A DNA stretch of 64,000 nt from Robiginitalea marina (GCF_024006985.1 NZ_JAMXIB010000006.1:179237-243236); one strand, 5' to 3'. Counted from the stretch's first letter, positions 52,520 through 62,153 are shown. A program made the numbers and translations. Notes: generated from the sequence alone by a model not told the origin.

Positions 52520-54109
52520 CTATTGAGACATCCCTTCCAGAAGGTCCCTGAACCCCAGGGCCACCCCGTTGGTCCAGCCAAACCCGTCCTGGGTAGGGTA
52601 CTCCCCTCCCCCTGAGGCCAGGTTGATGTCTACCACGTTGTATTTTTCCATCATCTTGCCTTCCTCCCTGTAGACCCGCTCGTTAAGGGCCAGCCACCGC
52701 TCCATGATTTCCCGGGCTTCATCCTCAAACCCGTACCGGAGCAACCCCTGTACCCCCATCCATTGCAGGGGTGCCCACCCATTGGGGGCGTCCCACTGCT
52801 GGCCCGTGACCCGAAGCGTGGTCACCAGGCCCCCGGGCTTCAGGAAATCCTCCATCAGGCGGTCCCTGACCTTTTGGGCCTGCGCCTTTGTGGCCAGTCC
52901 GAAGGCCAGGGGAAAGACCCCTGCCAGGGTGGCTTCACCGCAACGGCTGTTGCTCACAAAATTGAAATCCTTGTAAAACCCCTCCACGGGGTCCCACATC
53001 AGGGTATTGATGGCCTTTTTACGCGCCTCTGCCCGGTCCTTCACCAGGCTGGCTGCCTCCTGCTTCCCCTGCAGGGAATAGCCTTCGGCCAGCTGCATTT
53101 CCATGGAATAAAGGAGGGTATTGAGGTCTAATGGAACCACGTGGGTAGTCTGGGTAGAGGCAAATTCCCCTTCCCGCGCATACCACCGGCTGCTGAAATC
53201 CCATCCGGATGCGGCGGCTGCCCTGAGGTTTGCGTAGAGCTCCCTTTTGCCTTCTTCGTCTTCCAGGACTTCCGCCAGGTGGATGTCTTCCCTGTACGAC
53301 TCGGGCCTGGGGGTACTGGCGCTGTCCCAGTAACGGTTCATGAGCCATCCATTACCGGTCCTGACCACCCTGCTAACTGCCTCTCCCTGGGTTACCAGGT
53401 CTTCCCCTTCCATCCAGTACTGGTATTCTTTTTCGATTTGGGGGAAATACCGTTGTTGGAAACTGCTGTCCCGTTCCGCCAACAAGGCCACCATCATACC
53501 AAAAAAAGGGGGCTGGGATCGGGTCAGGTAGTAATCCCTGGTGCCGTTGGGAATAAAGCCAAGGGAGTCGATCAGGTGGGCAAAGTTGGCCAGCATATCG
53601 GAGGCGATATCCATTCGGCCATCGGCCAGCAGGCCGATCATGGTGAAATAGCTGTCCCAGTAATAGATTTCCTTGAACCTACCGCCCGGTACGATATACG
53701 GATAGGGCAGCGGGATCCTGGAAGAATTGGGGTTCAGCGTGTCCCGGACCCGCATAAGGACGGGCCATGTAGCCCTGATATGGCCATACATGTCCAGGCT
53801 CTTGTCGCTCACATAAGTGTTGGCCTTCCCGAAGGGATCCGAAAAATGTTGCTCCACGAATTCGCCCAGGTCAAAACCGAATTTTTCCCTTTCCTCCAGG
53901 TATTGCCTTTCCAGCTCAACAAAGGGAAGATCCCGGTCCAGGTCGACAAAGGTCTTGGAGTCCGGGAACAGGCCTTCCATCTGGACGGCCTTGAAAAGCT
54001 CCGTCTCATAAAAGGAATCTGCGGAAACCGCGACCTCCGGGGCCTGTCCGCACTGGCTGATCAGCAGGGTGCCGAACAGCAACATCAGGAGAATTCCCTT
54101 TCTGTTCAT
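52520..54109 (-). CDS. Trehalase, lipoprotein form (GH37)
   Basis: 529 residues. Lipobox LISQC (C20) marks an outer-membrane or periplasmic lipoprotein. GH37 signatures are PGGRFKEIYYWDSY (141-154) and QWDAPNGWAPLQ; the catalytic Asp in SGWDFSSRWY and Glu in EKYNVVD are present. It hydrolyses trehalose to two glucose. It sits downstream of an NTF2-like gene and a small lipoprotein gene in one minus-strand run; their link to trehalose use is not established. Confidence 0.92.
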   Translation of the reverse strand: MNRKGILLMLLFGTLLISQCGQAPEVAVSADSFYETELFKAVQMEGLFPDSKTFVDLDRDLPFVELERQYLEEREKFGFDLGEFVEQHFSDPFGKANTYVSDKSLDMYGHIRATWPVLMRVRDTLNPNSSRIPLPYPYIVPGGRFKEIYYWDSYFTMIGLLADGRMDIASDMLANFAHLIDSLGFIPNGTRDYYLTRSQPPFFGMMVALLAERDSSFQQRYFPQIEKEYQYWMEGEDLVTQGEAVSRVVRTGNGWLMNRYWDSASTPRPESYREDIHLAEVLEDEEGKRELYANLRAAAASGWDFSSRWYAREGEFASTQTTHVVPLDLNTLLYSMEMQLAEGYSLQGKQEAASLVKDRAEARKKAINTLMWDPVEGFYKDFNFVSNSRCGEATLAGVFPLAFGLATKAQAQKVRDRLMEDFLKPGGLVTTLRVTGQQWDAPNGWAPLQWMGVQGLLRYGFEDEAREIMERWLALNERVYREEGKMMEKYNVVDINLASGGGEYPTQDGFGWTNGVALGFRDLLEGMSQ

Positions 54110-54131
54110 CAGGTGTTGTATTTAGTATGGA

Positions 54132-54641
54132 TTAGTTCGGTGCCCCTAAAAGTAATGATCTTTTCAAAACGCTGTCCTGTTCCTTCTTCAGGGCGATCAC
54201 CCCCTGAACCGTTTCATTGGGGATGGCAATGGAGAGCACATAGTGCGCGATTTTCCACTCCTCCCCTTCTTTCACCAGGACGCCGGAACCGCGGCAGAGC
54301 TGCATCCAGGTATCCAGGAGTTCATCGAACCAGGCCACCCGCCCACCGGCCCCGACAAAGATATGCCGCTGCACCGGGGTGAAGGACCAGGCCTTCCCCT
54401 GTTCAAAATAAGGCCTGGAAAAGGCCATAAAGGCATCCCTGTCCCAATGCTCGGTGGCGTCGGTCCCCACAAAAACAGCCGACGGCGCCATTTTATCAAA
54501 ATAGGCGTCAAAATCGGCCCGGCTCGCAGCGTGGTGCCAGCCGTCCAACAGGAGGCCAATCCGGTCTTCTTCAGTCTGCTGGGCCAGCAGCAGGACCCCC
54601 TGCAGCAGGCAAAGGGCCATAAGCCATCTATTCCGTTTCAA
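54132..54641 (-). CDS. NTF2-like (SnoaL-type) secreted protein
   Basis: 169 residues with a signal peptide and a cone-shaped NTF2 fold (FDAYFDKMAPSAVFVGTDAT, SFTPVQRHIFVGAGGRVAWF, GVLVKEGEEWKIAHYVLS). Such proteins bind a small ligand or act as a simple enzyme. The function is unknown. It is followed 22 bases later by trehalase and overlapped by 14 bases by the upstream lipoprotein gene. Confidence 0.8.
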   Translation of the reverse strand: MKRNRWLMALCLLQGVLLLAQQTEEDRIGLLLDGWHHAASRADFDAYFDKMAPSAVFVGTDATEHWDRDAFMAFSRPYFEQGKAWSFTPVQRHIFVGAGGRVAWFDELLDTWMQLCRGSGVLVKEGEEWKIAHYVLSIAIPNETVQGVIALKKEQDSVLKRSLLLGAPN

Positions 54642-55122
54642 ATAACTCTGGTTTTAAGGTACTGTTGATAATGAGGTTAAATTGTTCCCTGAGGGCGTTG
54701 TAAGCCTGCATGAGCTCCATCAGGGCTTCCCCGTGGTCTTCCCGGTACAGTAGGGCCGCGTCTGATTTGCCGATATAGGTGCGCACAACCCTGAGCCTGC
54801 TGCGAACCGAAGGTCGTTCAAAAGTCAGGGGGATGGCATTTTCCTCTACCTGATTGCATATCTGGCTCAGCTCCTCCAGCAACAACTGCAATTCCTCGCG
54901 GCTCCGGGTTTGAGAAAGGGCCGCGATCCGCTCTTCAAGGGAAAGGAACTGCGGCCACTCTTCCAGGACTTCCCGTGCCCCCGGGTTAATGGGAACCGCC
55001 GAAGGAAGGTCGGGAATACCAACCCAGGCCTCAGGTTGAAGTTGTTCCTTATCCTTCTTTTCAGGGGAACCACACCCTGGGGCCAGCATGGCCAGGACCA
55101 ATACGATGAAGAAATTCCGCAT
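54628..55122 (-). CDS. Small lipoprotein of unknown function
   Basis: 164 residues from the ATG at 55122, giving the lipoprotein signal NFFIVLVLAMLAPGC. The rest is mainly helical (EERIAALSQTRSREELQLLL; QAYNALREQFNLIIN). The upstream extension of the frame lacks coding features. It heads the minus-strand unit with the NTF2-like and trehalase genes. No family recognised. Confidence 0.7.
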   Translation of the reverse strand: MRNFFIVLVLAMLAPGCGSPEKKDKEQLQPEAWVGIPDLPSAVPINPGAREVLEEWPQFLSLEERIAALSQTRSREELQLLLEELSQICNQVEENAIPLTFERPSVRSRLRVVRTYIGKSDAALLYREDHGEALMELMQAYNALREQFNLIINSTLKPELFETE

Positions 55123-55151
55123 AGGGCGAATGTACAAATTTTGAGAACAGT

Positions 55152-55159
55152 TATCTTTA
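55152..55159 (+). promoter_or_regulatory. -7 promoter-like box (TATCTTTA) for threonine dehydrogenase
   Basis: A 7 of 8 match to TAnnTTTG, 28 bases before the ATG at 55188, in the divergent region. Confidence 0.5.
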
Positions 55160-55187
55160 CCTCCCCTGTCGTTAAAAGCGCTTTTGT

Positions 55188-56135
55188 ATGCCAAAGAAAA
55201 TATTGATCCTGGGAGCCTGCGGGCAGATCGGAACCGAGTTGACCCTCGCCCTGCGCGCCCGGCACGGGGCGGAAGCCATTATCGCCACGGACATCAGGGA
55301 AGGGCAGGTGGAATTGATGGCCTCCGGGCCATTTTCGGTCCTTGATGCCACGGATTTCCGGGCCGTAGAAAAGATCGTACAGGACCACAAGGTAGAGGAG
55401 GTTTACCTTATGGCGGCCATGCTGAGCGCCACGGCCGAGAAATCCCCTTCCCGGGCATGGGAACTCAACATGAATTCCCTCTTCCACGTACTGGAACTCG
55501 CCAGGCAGCAACAATTCGCGAAACTTTTCTGGCCTTCGAGCATCGCGGTCTTTGGCCCCAGCACCCCAAAGGACAATACCCCCCAGTACACCGTTACCGA
55601 ACCCACCACGGTTTACGGGATCAGCAAACTGGCGGGGGAAGGGTGGTGTTCCTACTACCACAGAAAACACGGCGTGGATGTGAGGAGCCTTCGCTATCCG
55701 GGGTTGATCAGTTGGAAGGCCGAACCCGGTGGGGGCACCACCGACTACGCCGTCGAAATCTACCACGAGGCCCTGGCGAAAGGGCAATACGAATGTTTCC
55801 TCAGGGAACAGACCCGGCTGCCCATGATGTATATGGAGGATGCCATCCGTGCCACCCTGGAGCTCATGGAAGCCCCGGCAACCCGGGTGACTATCCGGAA
55901 CTCCTATAACCTGGGGGCGATGAGCTTCACCCCGGCCGAGATGGCCGAAAGCATCAGGGAGCACCTTCCCGGTTTTCGCATAGGGTACAGGCCAGACTTC
56001 CGCCAGGAAATTGCAGCATCCTGGCCTGAGCGCATCGACGACAGCAAGGCCAGGGAAGACTGGGGCTGGGAACCGCGCTACACGCTGCAGGACACCACCC
56101 GTGAAATGCTCACCCGGCTGCGGGATCGTCTCTAA
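55188..56135 (+). CDS. L-threonine 3-dehydrogenase, SDR (epimerase-like) type
   Basis: 315 residues of the extended SDR family: NAD motif [16 protein letters not shown], the catalytic YGISK (YxxxK) and [18 protein letters not shown], a signature of the Flavobacterium and Cytophaga L-threonine dehydrogenases that resemble UDP-galactose epimerase. It oxidises Thr to 2-amino-3-ketobutyrate with NAD in the cytoplasm. No kbl gene is nearby. Its stop overlaps the converging RimK-fusion stop by 4 bases. Confidence 0.9.
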   Translation: MPKKILILGACGQIGTELTLALRARHGAEAIIATDIREGQVELMASGPFSVLDATDFRAVEKIVQDHKVEEVYLMAAMLSATAEKSPSRAWELNMNSLFHVLELARQQQFAKLFWPSSIAVFGPSTPKDNTPQYTVTEPTTVYGISKLAGEGWCSYYHRKHGVDVRSLRYPGLISWKAEPGGGTTDYAVEIYHEALAKGQYECFLREQTRLPMMYMEDAIRATLELMEAPATRVTIRNSYNLGAMSFTPAEMAESIREHLPGFRIGYRPDFRQEIAASWPERIDDSKAREDWGWEPRYTLQDTTREMLTRLRDRL

Positions 56136-57520
56136 AGCTCGATCGCCTTTTTGGGGTGGTATTTCAGCTTCTTCTCTATCGTGGTAATCATGGTATTGGC
56201 GATATCCTTCCCGGTGGCGTTCTCGATTCCTTCGAGGCCCGGGGAAGAATTGACCTCCAACAGCAAGGGGCCCCTGTTGGATCGGATGATATCGACCCCG
56301 GCCACAGAGAGGTTCAGGACCTTGGTCGCCTTGATGGCGAGCTTGCGCTCCTCGGAAGTAATCTTTATCATGGAGGCCCTGCCGCCCTGATGGATGTTTG
56401 CCCTGAATTCGCCTTTTTCGGCCTGGCGCTGCATGCTGGCCACCACCTTGCCGTCGATCACAAAACAGCGGATATCCTGCCCGTTGGCCTCCTTGATAAA
56501 CTCCTGCACCAGGATGTTGGTCTGCACGCTTTTAAAGGCGTTGATCACGCTCTCCGCGGCCTTGTTCGTCTCGGCGAGCACCACGCCCTTCCCCTGGGTA
56601 CTCTCCAGCAATTTGATGATCAGGGGGGCCCCGTTCACCATTTTGATCAGGTCCTTGGTGTCGTTGGGGGATTTGGCAAACCCGGTTATGGGGATATGGA
56701 TGTCGTGGCGGGCAAACAACTGGGAAGCGAAGAGCTTGTCGCGCGACTGGGTTATGGCCTCTGCCGAATTCAGGCAATATACCCCGAGGTTATCGAACTG
56801 CCGGATAAGGGCGCAGCCGTAAAACGTCACCGAGGGCCTGATCCTGGGGATAATGGCGTCGAATTCATTGAGGATGTTCCCTCCGCGATACCGGATTTCC
56901 GGGGAATTGGCATCGAGTTTCATATAGGCCAGTTCCACATTGAGAAATACGATCTCGTGGCCCCGGTCCTGGGCGGCTTCCATGATCCGCCGGTTGCTGT
57001 ACAGGTGGGGGTTGCTGGCCAACAAGGCGATTTTCAACCCCGATTTCTTGTGGATATAGGACGCATAGAGTTGCTCCAGCCTGTCGGCAGTGAATTCCCC
57101 GGCCAGCAGGTTTTGCCCGGGATCGACCAGGTAACGCCCCGACAGGGCTTCACGCCCCAGGAGCATGCGGAATTCCATGGTGTCGCGGCTGGCCAGGGTA
57201 AGTTCGATATCAAATTTGTCGGGGCCCAGCCTCACCGGGGTTTTGACCACCAGCCGCTCTTCGGAGATCCCGGAGGAACTCTTTACGATCCGGCGGTCGA
57301 TCAACCGGGCTTCGCAATGGACGGTAATACTGCGGTTTTCCTGGAGGGGGTGGACATCAAACTGTACCCATTCCTCTCCATGGCGCATCACGATCTTGCT
57401 ATTGGCCGCCTGGATGGAAGACGTCTTGGCCCCCGAATCGACCCTCGCCTTGATGGCGGGGATGCCCATTTCTTCAAATACGCACCATTCCTCGCTCCCG
57501 AGTAGTTTCTGATTGTTCAT
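56132..57520 (-). CDS. Retropepsin-like/RimK fusion (RimB-type domain plus ATP-grasp ligase)
   Basis: 462 residues from the ATG at 57520. The N-terminal 140 residues form a retropepsin-like (ATP-dependent zinc protease) domain with [10 protein letters not shown] (D28) near the N-terminus. From about 165 the RimK-type ATP-grasp ligase follows: [19 protein letters not shown]-type stretch [42 protein letters not shown] and [12 protein letters not shown] (ATP/Mg site). RimK adds Glu to ribosomal protein S6; the fused protease may remove or trim it. The fusion is the point of interest; the biological target is unproven. Confidence 0.85.
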   Translation of the reverse strand: MNNQKLLGSEEWCVFEEMGIPAIKARVDSGAKTSSIQAANSKIVMRHGEEWVQFDVHPLQENRSITVHCEARLIDRRIVKSSSGISEERLVVKTPVRLGPDKFDIELTLASRDTMEFRMLLGREALSGRYLVDPGQNLLAGEFTADRLEQLYASYIHKKSGLKIALLASNPHLYSNRRIMEAAQDRGHEIVFLNVELAYMKLDANSPEIRYRGGNILNEFDAIIPRIRPSVTFYGCALIRQFDNLGVYCLNSAEAITQSRDKLFASQLFARHDIHIPITGFAKSPNDTKDLIKMVNGAPLIIKLLESTQGKGVVLAETNKAAESVINAFKSVQTNILVQEFIKEANGQDIRCFVIDGKVVASMQRQAEKGEFRANIHQGGRASMIKITSEERKLAIKATKVLNLSVAGVDIIRSNRGPLLLEVNSSPGLEGIENATGKDIANTMITTIEKKLKYHPKKAIEL

Positions 57521-57566
57521 GGTTGGCTGATTTGAGGGGTCCGCAGGTCGGGCATGTTTCAAAAGG

Positions 57567-57992
57567 CTATTCCGTCACGGCCCGGAAGGTGTCGCCGGGA
57601 TCGAGGAAGTGTTTGAATTCCACCATATACCCGTTGGGGTCTTCCACAAAAAAGGAGCGATGTGCCCCGGGTTTTCCCGAAAGGAACAGGCTGTTGACGG
57701 GCAATTCCAGCGAAAGGCCCTGCAGCCGCCCCAGAAGGGACTCCCAGTCTGCACTCCCTACCAGGACCCCAAAGTGGAAGGCCGGCAAAACCGCCTCCTC
57801 GAATTTATACGATTTGTACTGGAAACTGAAGCTTCCGCTTTTGGTAAAGGTAATCTGGTTCCCATAGAGGTTGATGTCGACCCATTGGGTGGTGCTCCTT
57901 CCCACCGCGGCTCCGAGGGTTTCCGTATAGAAGGCATGCGTGGCTGAAACACTGATACAGGGTAAGGACAAATGAAACGGGGCCTGTTGCAT
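57567..57992 (-). CDS. VOC/glyoxalase-fold protein
   Basis: 141 residues with two beta-alpha-beta-beta-beta units: [20 protein letters not shown] at the start and [17 protein letters not shown] with metal-binding Glu near the C-terminus. The family includes isomerases, dioxygenases and resistance proteins; the substrate is unknown. It lies between the RimK fusion and the small acidic gene, all on the minus strand. Confidence 0.85.
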   Translation of the reverse strand: MQQAPFHLSLPCISVSATHAFYTETLGAAVGRSTTQWVDINLYGNQITFTKSGSFSFQYKSYKFEEAVLPAFHFGVLVGSADWESLLGRLQGLSLELPVNSLFLSGKPGAHRSFFVEDPNGYMVEFKHFLDPGDTFRAVTE

Positions 57993-58010
57993 GGGAAAAA
58001 GAATTAAAGG

Positions 58011-58310
58011 TTATTCATCGTCCTCGTCCATTTCTATGTCGGGGATGGCAGTGGGGTCATCTGAGTCGTAATCTTCATAGTCCTCCTCGTCGTAATTGGC
58101 CATGGTCTTTTCCAGTTTGGCACTGATCTTGACAAGGTATTTGGTGTCATCGGTAGAGACCTCAACGGCCTCGATGAGCTCCCCCTGTGCATTCCTGAAC
58201 GTAATGATGTGGCCATCGTCATAGCCGTCGGGATACCGTTCCACGAGGAGCTTGAGCACCTCCGGGGTAAGTTTTCTAAAGTCCACGATAACGCGCCTCA
58301 GGTTGTCCAT
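58011..58310 (-). CDS. Small acidic protein
   Basis: 99 residues. The first 65 form a compact fold (MDNLRRVIVDFRKLTPEVLK; YLVKISAKLE) and the last third is almost all Asp/Glu (DEEDYEDYDSDDP). It starts 2 bases after the stop of the DHS-like gene, so it belongs to the arginine-decarboxylase/agmatinase unit. I know related flavobacterial proteins only as hypothetical; no function is assigned. Confidence 0.7.
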   Translation of the reverse strand: MDNLRRVIVDFRKLTPEVLKLLVERYPDGYDDGHIITFRNAQGELIEAVEVSTDDTKYLVKISAKLEKTMANYDEEDYEDYDSDDPTAIPDIEMDEDDE

Positions 58311-58312
58311 GA

Positions 58313-59287
58313 TTACAGGTTTAAAAGATACGCAAAAATTAATGGGGCAACAATGGTGGCATCGCTTTCGATAATGAACTTGGGCGTATCTATCCCCAGC
58401 TTGCCCCAGGTGATTTTTTCATTCGGCACGGCCCCGGAATAAGAGCCAAAACTGGTAGTACTGTCGCTGATCTGGCAAAAATAGCTCCAGAAAGGGGTGT
58501 CGGTCCGTTCCAGGTCCTGGTAGAGCATGGGGACTACGCAGATGGGAAAATCCCCGGCAATACCCCCGCCGATCTGGAAAAAGCCTATGCCATTCCCCGA
58601 ATTTTCAGTGTACCAGTCGGCCAGGTACGTCATGTATTCAATCCCGGATTTCATGGTCCGGGCCGAAAGCTCCCCTTTGATGACATAGGACGCGAAGATA
58701 TTCCCCATGGTGCTGTCTTCCCAGCCGGGGCAGACCAGGGGCAGGTTTTTTTCTGCGGCGGCGTACATCCAGGAGTCACGGATATCGATTTCGTAATACT
58801 CCTCCAGCACCCCGGAAAGCAGCATTTTGTACATGAATTCATGCGGAAAATAGCGCTCCCCTGCGGCTTCAGCCTCTTTCCAGAGCCTGAAGATGTGCTT
58901 CTGCAGGCGGCGAAAGGCTTCTTCCTCAGGGATACAGGTATCCGTAACCCGGTTCAGGCCGCTTTCCAGCAGGTCCCACTCATCCTGGGGGGTGAGGTCC
59001 CGGTAATTGGGCACCCGTTTGTAATGGGAATGGGCGACGAGGTTCATGATGTCTTCCTCGAGGTTCGCCCCGGTACAGGAAATAATGTGCACCTTGTCCT
59101 GCCTGATGATCTCGGCAAAAATCTTTCCGAGCTCAGCGGTGCTCATGGCGCCGGCAAGGCTCACCAGCATTTTGGAACCCTGCTCCAGCTGGGCTTCGTA
59201 CCCCCTGGCCGCATCCACCAGGGCTGCCGCATTGAAGTGTTTGTAGTACTTGGCAATAAAATTGGATATCGGTCCTTTAGAGCTCAT
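58313..59287 (-). CDS. Deoxyhypusine-synthase-like enzyme (SpeY/homospermidine-synthase type)
   Basis: 324 residues; two further ATGs lie just upstream (59290, 59293) and overlap the agmatinase end. The DHS fold is clear: SLAGAMSTAELGKIFAEII, HIISCTGANLEEDI, GNGIGFFQIGGGIAGDFPI. The catalytic Lys in WGK (K296), equal to human DHS Lys329, is kept. Bacteria lack eIF5A, so these enzymes act on polyamines: known relatives (SpeY) make homospermidine. Placed right after agmatinase, putrescine or agmatine is the likely acceptor. Overlaps speB by 11 bases. Confidence 0.85.
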   Translation of the reverse strand: MSSKGPISNFIAKYYKHFNAAALVDAARGYEAQLEQGSKMLVSLAGAMSTAELGKIFAEIIRQDKVHIISCTGANLEEDIMNLVAHSHYKRVPNYRDLTPQDEWDLLESGLNRVTDTCIPEEEAFRRLQKHIFRLWKEAEAAGERYFPHEFMYKMLLSGVLEEYYEIDIRDSWMYAAAEKNLPLVCPGWEDSTMGNIFASYVIKGELSARTMKSGIEYMTYLADWYTENSGNGIGFFQIGGGIAGDFPICVVPMLYQDLERTDTPFWSYFCQISDSTTSFGSYSGAVPNEKITWGKLGIDTPKFIIESDATIVAPLIFAYLLNL

Positions 59288-60221
59288 CATCATCAAATTT
59301 CGAGGACAGGTTGCTTTTCCAGCCGCCTTCCTCATCAAAGGGTTCATCAAAGTCGCCCTCCTGGGCGGTTTCCATAAATTTATAGGACAGCATTTTATAA
59401 TACAGCTTGGCCGCGACGAAATCGGAGGCCCTGTTTTGGGGGTTCGGGCACAATTCCACCAGGTCAAAACCCACCACATTCTTCTCCTGGAAAACCTTGC
59501 GGAGGAATTCCAGGGTTTCATACCAGAAAAGGCCCCCGGGCTCCGGGGTACCCGTCGCAGGCATGATGGACGGGTCGAGGGCATCCAGGTCGAAGGTAAT
59601 GAAAACATGGTCTGTCATCAGGTCGATAACCTTATCCATCCAGAATTCGTCGGCCACCATCTCATGGGCAAAAAACACCCTTTCCGGGTCCATATAGGTC
59701 TTCTCTATGGCGTCCATGCTGCGAATGCCCACCTGGATCAGGTTGGTGGTCTGGGCCGCCTCGTGTACCGCGCAGGCGTGGTTATAAGGGCTGCCGAGAT
59801 ACGTTTTCCTCAAATCGGCATGGGCATCGATCTGCAATACCGTAAGGTTGTCAAAGCATTCATTGAAGGCCCGGATGGAACCAATTGAAATGGAATGCTC
59901 CCCTCCGAAAAGAGTAACAAACTTATTGCGCTTGATGTAGTCCTTGGTAATTTGATGTACCTCCCTCACCACCGCTTCGGGGCTGTCTTTTTCCGAAATG
60001 GAAGGCGCCAGATATATCCCCTGCCGGTAAACCTCCGTACCGGTTTCAATGTCGTAAAGTTCCATGTTTTCGGATGCCGCGAGGAATGCCTCCGGCCCTT
60101 TGTCGGCTCCCTTCCCCCAGGTACTGGTTCCATCATAGGGCACGGGGATCAAAACTACCCGTGCTTTTTCCAGCTGCGCGAACTCCTCCGGGATTCCCGC
60201 ATAGGTTGGCGTACTTTTCAT
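59277..60221 (-). CDS. speB: Agmatinase
   Basis: 314 residues of the arginase fold. Mn-binding motifs GGEHS (His109), DAHADLR (132-138) and FDLDALDP are all present. It hydrolyses agmatine to putrescine and urea. A short acidic tail (DEPFDEEGG, FDDDEL) is lineage-specific. It overlaps the arginine decarboxylase stop by four bases and the DHS-like start by 11, so the three make one tight operon. Confidence 0.95.
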   Translation of the reverse strand: MKSTPTYAGIPEEFAQLEKARVVLIPVPYDGTSTWGKGADKGPEAFLAASENMELYDIETGTEVYRQGIYLAPSISEKDSPEAVVREVHQITKDYIKRNKFVTLFGGEHSISIGSIRAFNECFDNLTVLQIDAHADLRKTYLGSPYNHACAVHEAAQTTNLIQVGIRSMDAIEKTYMDPERVFFAHEMVADEFWMDKVIDLMTDHVFITFDLDALDPSIMPATGTPEPGGLFWYETLEFLRKVFQEKNVVGFDLVELCPNPQNRASDFVAAKLYYKMLSYKFMETAQEGDFDEPFDEEGGWKSNLSSKFDDDEL

Positions 60222-61696
60222 TCTTTGTGGATTTCTTCTTTGGTTGCGTATTCGTGTTGTTGATTTCCTAATTCTTCCTGCGCACCGGAATCCTGCCCTT
60301 CCGTTCCATAGCCAAGGATCCGCAGGTATTCCCCGGATTCCTGCTGCTCCCGGAAAAGCGTAACCATCAGGTGGCCTTCCCCGTCCCGGTCTATGAGCAG
60401 GTGCTTCGGATAGGGAATCAGGCAGTGTTGCAGCCCCCCGTATCCCCCGATGGTTTCCTGGTAGGCCCCGGTATTGAAAAACCCGATATACAGCGGTTTC
60501 TCCGAATGGAATTTCGGCAGGTAAATGGCGTTCATATCCTGCTGGCTGTTGTAGTAATCGTCACTGTCGCAGGTAAGCCCGCCCAGCAGCACCCGTTCAT
60601 AGGGGTCGTTCCAGCGGTTGATGGGCAGCATGATAAAACGCTTGTTAATGGCCCAGGAGTCCGGCAGGGTGGTAATGAATGAAGAATCGATCATGTTCCA
60701 CTTCTCCCGGTCGTTCTGTTGTTTCTGGTAAAGGACCTGGTAGATGGCCCCGCCGCTTTCCCCAACCGTGAAGCTCCCGAATTCCGTAAAAATATGGGGC
60801 ACGGGCACATCGGCCTCCTTGCAGGCCAGGTTGATCTGGTTAACGATTTCGTCGACCATGTATTCGTAATCGTATTCAAAAGCCAGGGAATTCTTGGTGG
60901 GAAACCCGCCCCCTATGTTGAGGCTGTCAAGGGAAGGGCAAATCTTCTTGAGCCTGACATATACCTTGAGGCATTTTGACAATTCGTTCCAGTAATAGGC
61001 ATTATCCCTCATCCCCGTATTGATGAAGAAATGGAGCATCCGCAGCTCAACCTTGTCATTGTCTTTGATCTGGTTCTCGTAAAAAGGCACGATATCCTTA
61101 TACCCGATCCCCAGGCGCGAGGTGTAGAATTCGAATTTGGGTTCTTCTTCCGAGGCGATGCGGATGCCTACCTTGAAATTATCCTCGATCTCTTCAGTGA
61201 GCAGCGACAACTCCTCATAATTGTCGATAATGGGAATGCAATTGCGCTGCCCGTTGTTGATCAGGCGGGCGATGTTCTCGATATATGCAGCCCTTTTGAA
61301 CCCGTTGCAAATGACGTAGGTGTCGTCCTTTATTTTTCCTTCCTTTTTCAGGCGTTCCACGATTGGGATGTCAAAGGCCGAGGAAGTTTCGATGTGGATG
61401 TCGTTCTTGAGGGCCTCGTGCAATACATACCTGAAATGCGAGCTTTTGGTGCAATAGCAGTAATAATACTTCCCGTGGTACTGGTGCTTTTCCATGGCCG
61501 CTGCAAACCATTTCTTGGCCAGTCCGATATTTTGCGAAATCTTCGGCAGGTAGGTGAATTTTAAAGGACTCCCGTATTTTTCCACGAGTTCCATCAGGGG
61601 GATCCCATGGAAAAGGAGGTGGGAATTATCAAGGGTAAATTCCTCAGTTGGAAAATAATAAGTCTGATCGATCAGATCGCGGTAGGTAATGTTCAT
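60218..61696 (-). CDS. speA: Arginine decarboxylase (fold III)
   Basis: 492 residues. PLP-dependent alanine-racemase-fold enzyme that makes agmatine from arginine. The PLP Lys is probably K84 in YYCYCTKSSHF, and NIGGGFPTKN and GSFTVGESGGAIYQ line the active site. It is shorter than the E. coli SpeA, as in Bacteroidota. First gene of the polyamine operon, preceded by a 457-base intergenic region. Confidence 0.93.
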   Translation of the reverse strand: MNITYRDLIDQTYYFPTEEFTLDNSHLLFHGIPLMELVEKYGSPLKFTYLPKISQNIGLAKKWFAAAMEKHQYHGKYYYCYCTKSSHFRYVLHEALKNDIHIETSSAFDIPIVERLKKEGKIKDDTYVICNGFKRAAYIENIARLINNGQRNCIPIIDNYEELSLLTEEIEDNFKVGIRIASEEEPKFEFYTSRLGIGYKDIVPFYENQIKDNDKVELRMLHFFINTGMRDNAYYWNELSKCLKVYVRLKKICPSLDSLNIGGGFPTKNSLAFEYDYEYMVDEIVNQINLACKEADVPVPHIFTEFGSFTVGESGGAIYQVLYQKQQNDREKWNMIDSSFITTLPDSWAINKRFIMLPINRWNDPYERVLLGGLTCDSDDYYNSQQDMNAIYLPKFHSEKPLYIGFFNTGAYQETIGGYGGLQHCLIPYPKHLLIDRDGEGHLMVTLFREQQESGEYLRILGYGTEGQDSGAQEELGNQQHEYATKEEIHKE

Positions 61697-62153
61697 CGAA
61701 ATATTTTTTCAGAAATAGCGCCTGCGGCAAGCCCGTACAGGAAAATCCGGGGCCTACCTCATACTGCAAGATAAGAAACAAGAATTAGACGGGATGGGCG
61801 GTACTCCCTTATCCGCCCGGGTAGCGGGCAGTTTGCGGAGGATAGGAGCTACTTGGAAATTCCGGTTACCTGTGCTAAAGGCCATTGCCTGGCATAACTC
61901 CCCGTATCCCGGCAACCCGAACATAAAAACACTTTTCATTATGTCCTTCAGAGAACCTTATACACCGCGGTTCACCGGTGTAAATGAAAACATTTTTTTT
62001 TTAAAAAAATCCTATTTTGAAAAAAAAGTTGCCTATTTCGGCGAGCGCATAGAATTCGGGGCTTCCCCATTGCCTGCAACCGTTTTAATATCGGTTTATC
62101 CGATGAATTCCGTACCTTGTTTCCCATTGTGAATCCCATAGCCCAGAGATCGC
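61697..62153. other. Long divergent intergenic region between speA and the secreted-protein gene
   Basis: 457 bases, the longest gene-free stretch. It holds a 7 of 8 -7-like box on the minus strand at 61710-61717 (TATTTCTG), nested complementary segments around 61815-61850 (GCCCG-GGTA-GCGGGC inside imperfect outer arms), the hairpin TACACCG(N8)CGGTGTA at 61961-61982 and, just after it, runs of T and A. No convincing ORF is present. A structured leader, regulatory hairpin or small RNA is possible but not shown. Confidence 0.5.
61961..61982. repeat. Inverted repeat TACACCG-N8-CGGTGTA
   Basis: A 7-base-pair perfect stem with an 8-base loop inside the speA/secreted-protein gap. A run of T begins 10 bases later, so a weak terminator or an operator are both possible. 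Confidence 0.4.

Noticed and set aside
56156..57505. 449-residue plus-strand ORF opposite the RimK fusion
   Set aside because: Antisense shadow of the ATP-grasp gene, with no signal, motif or sensible start.
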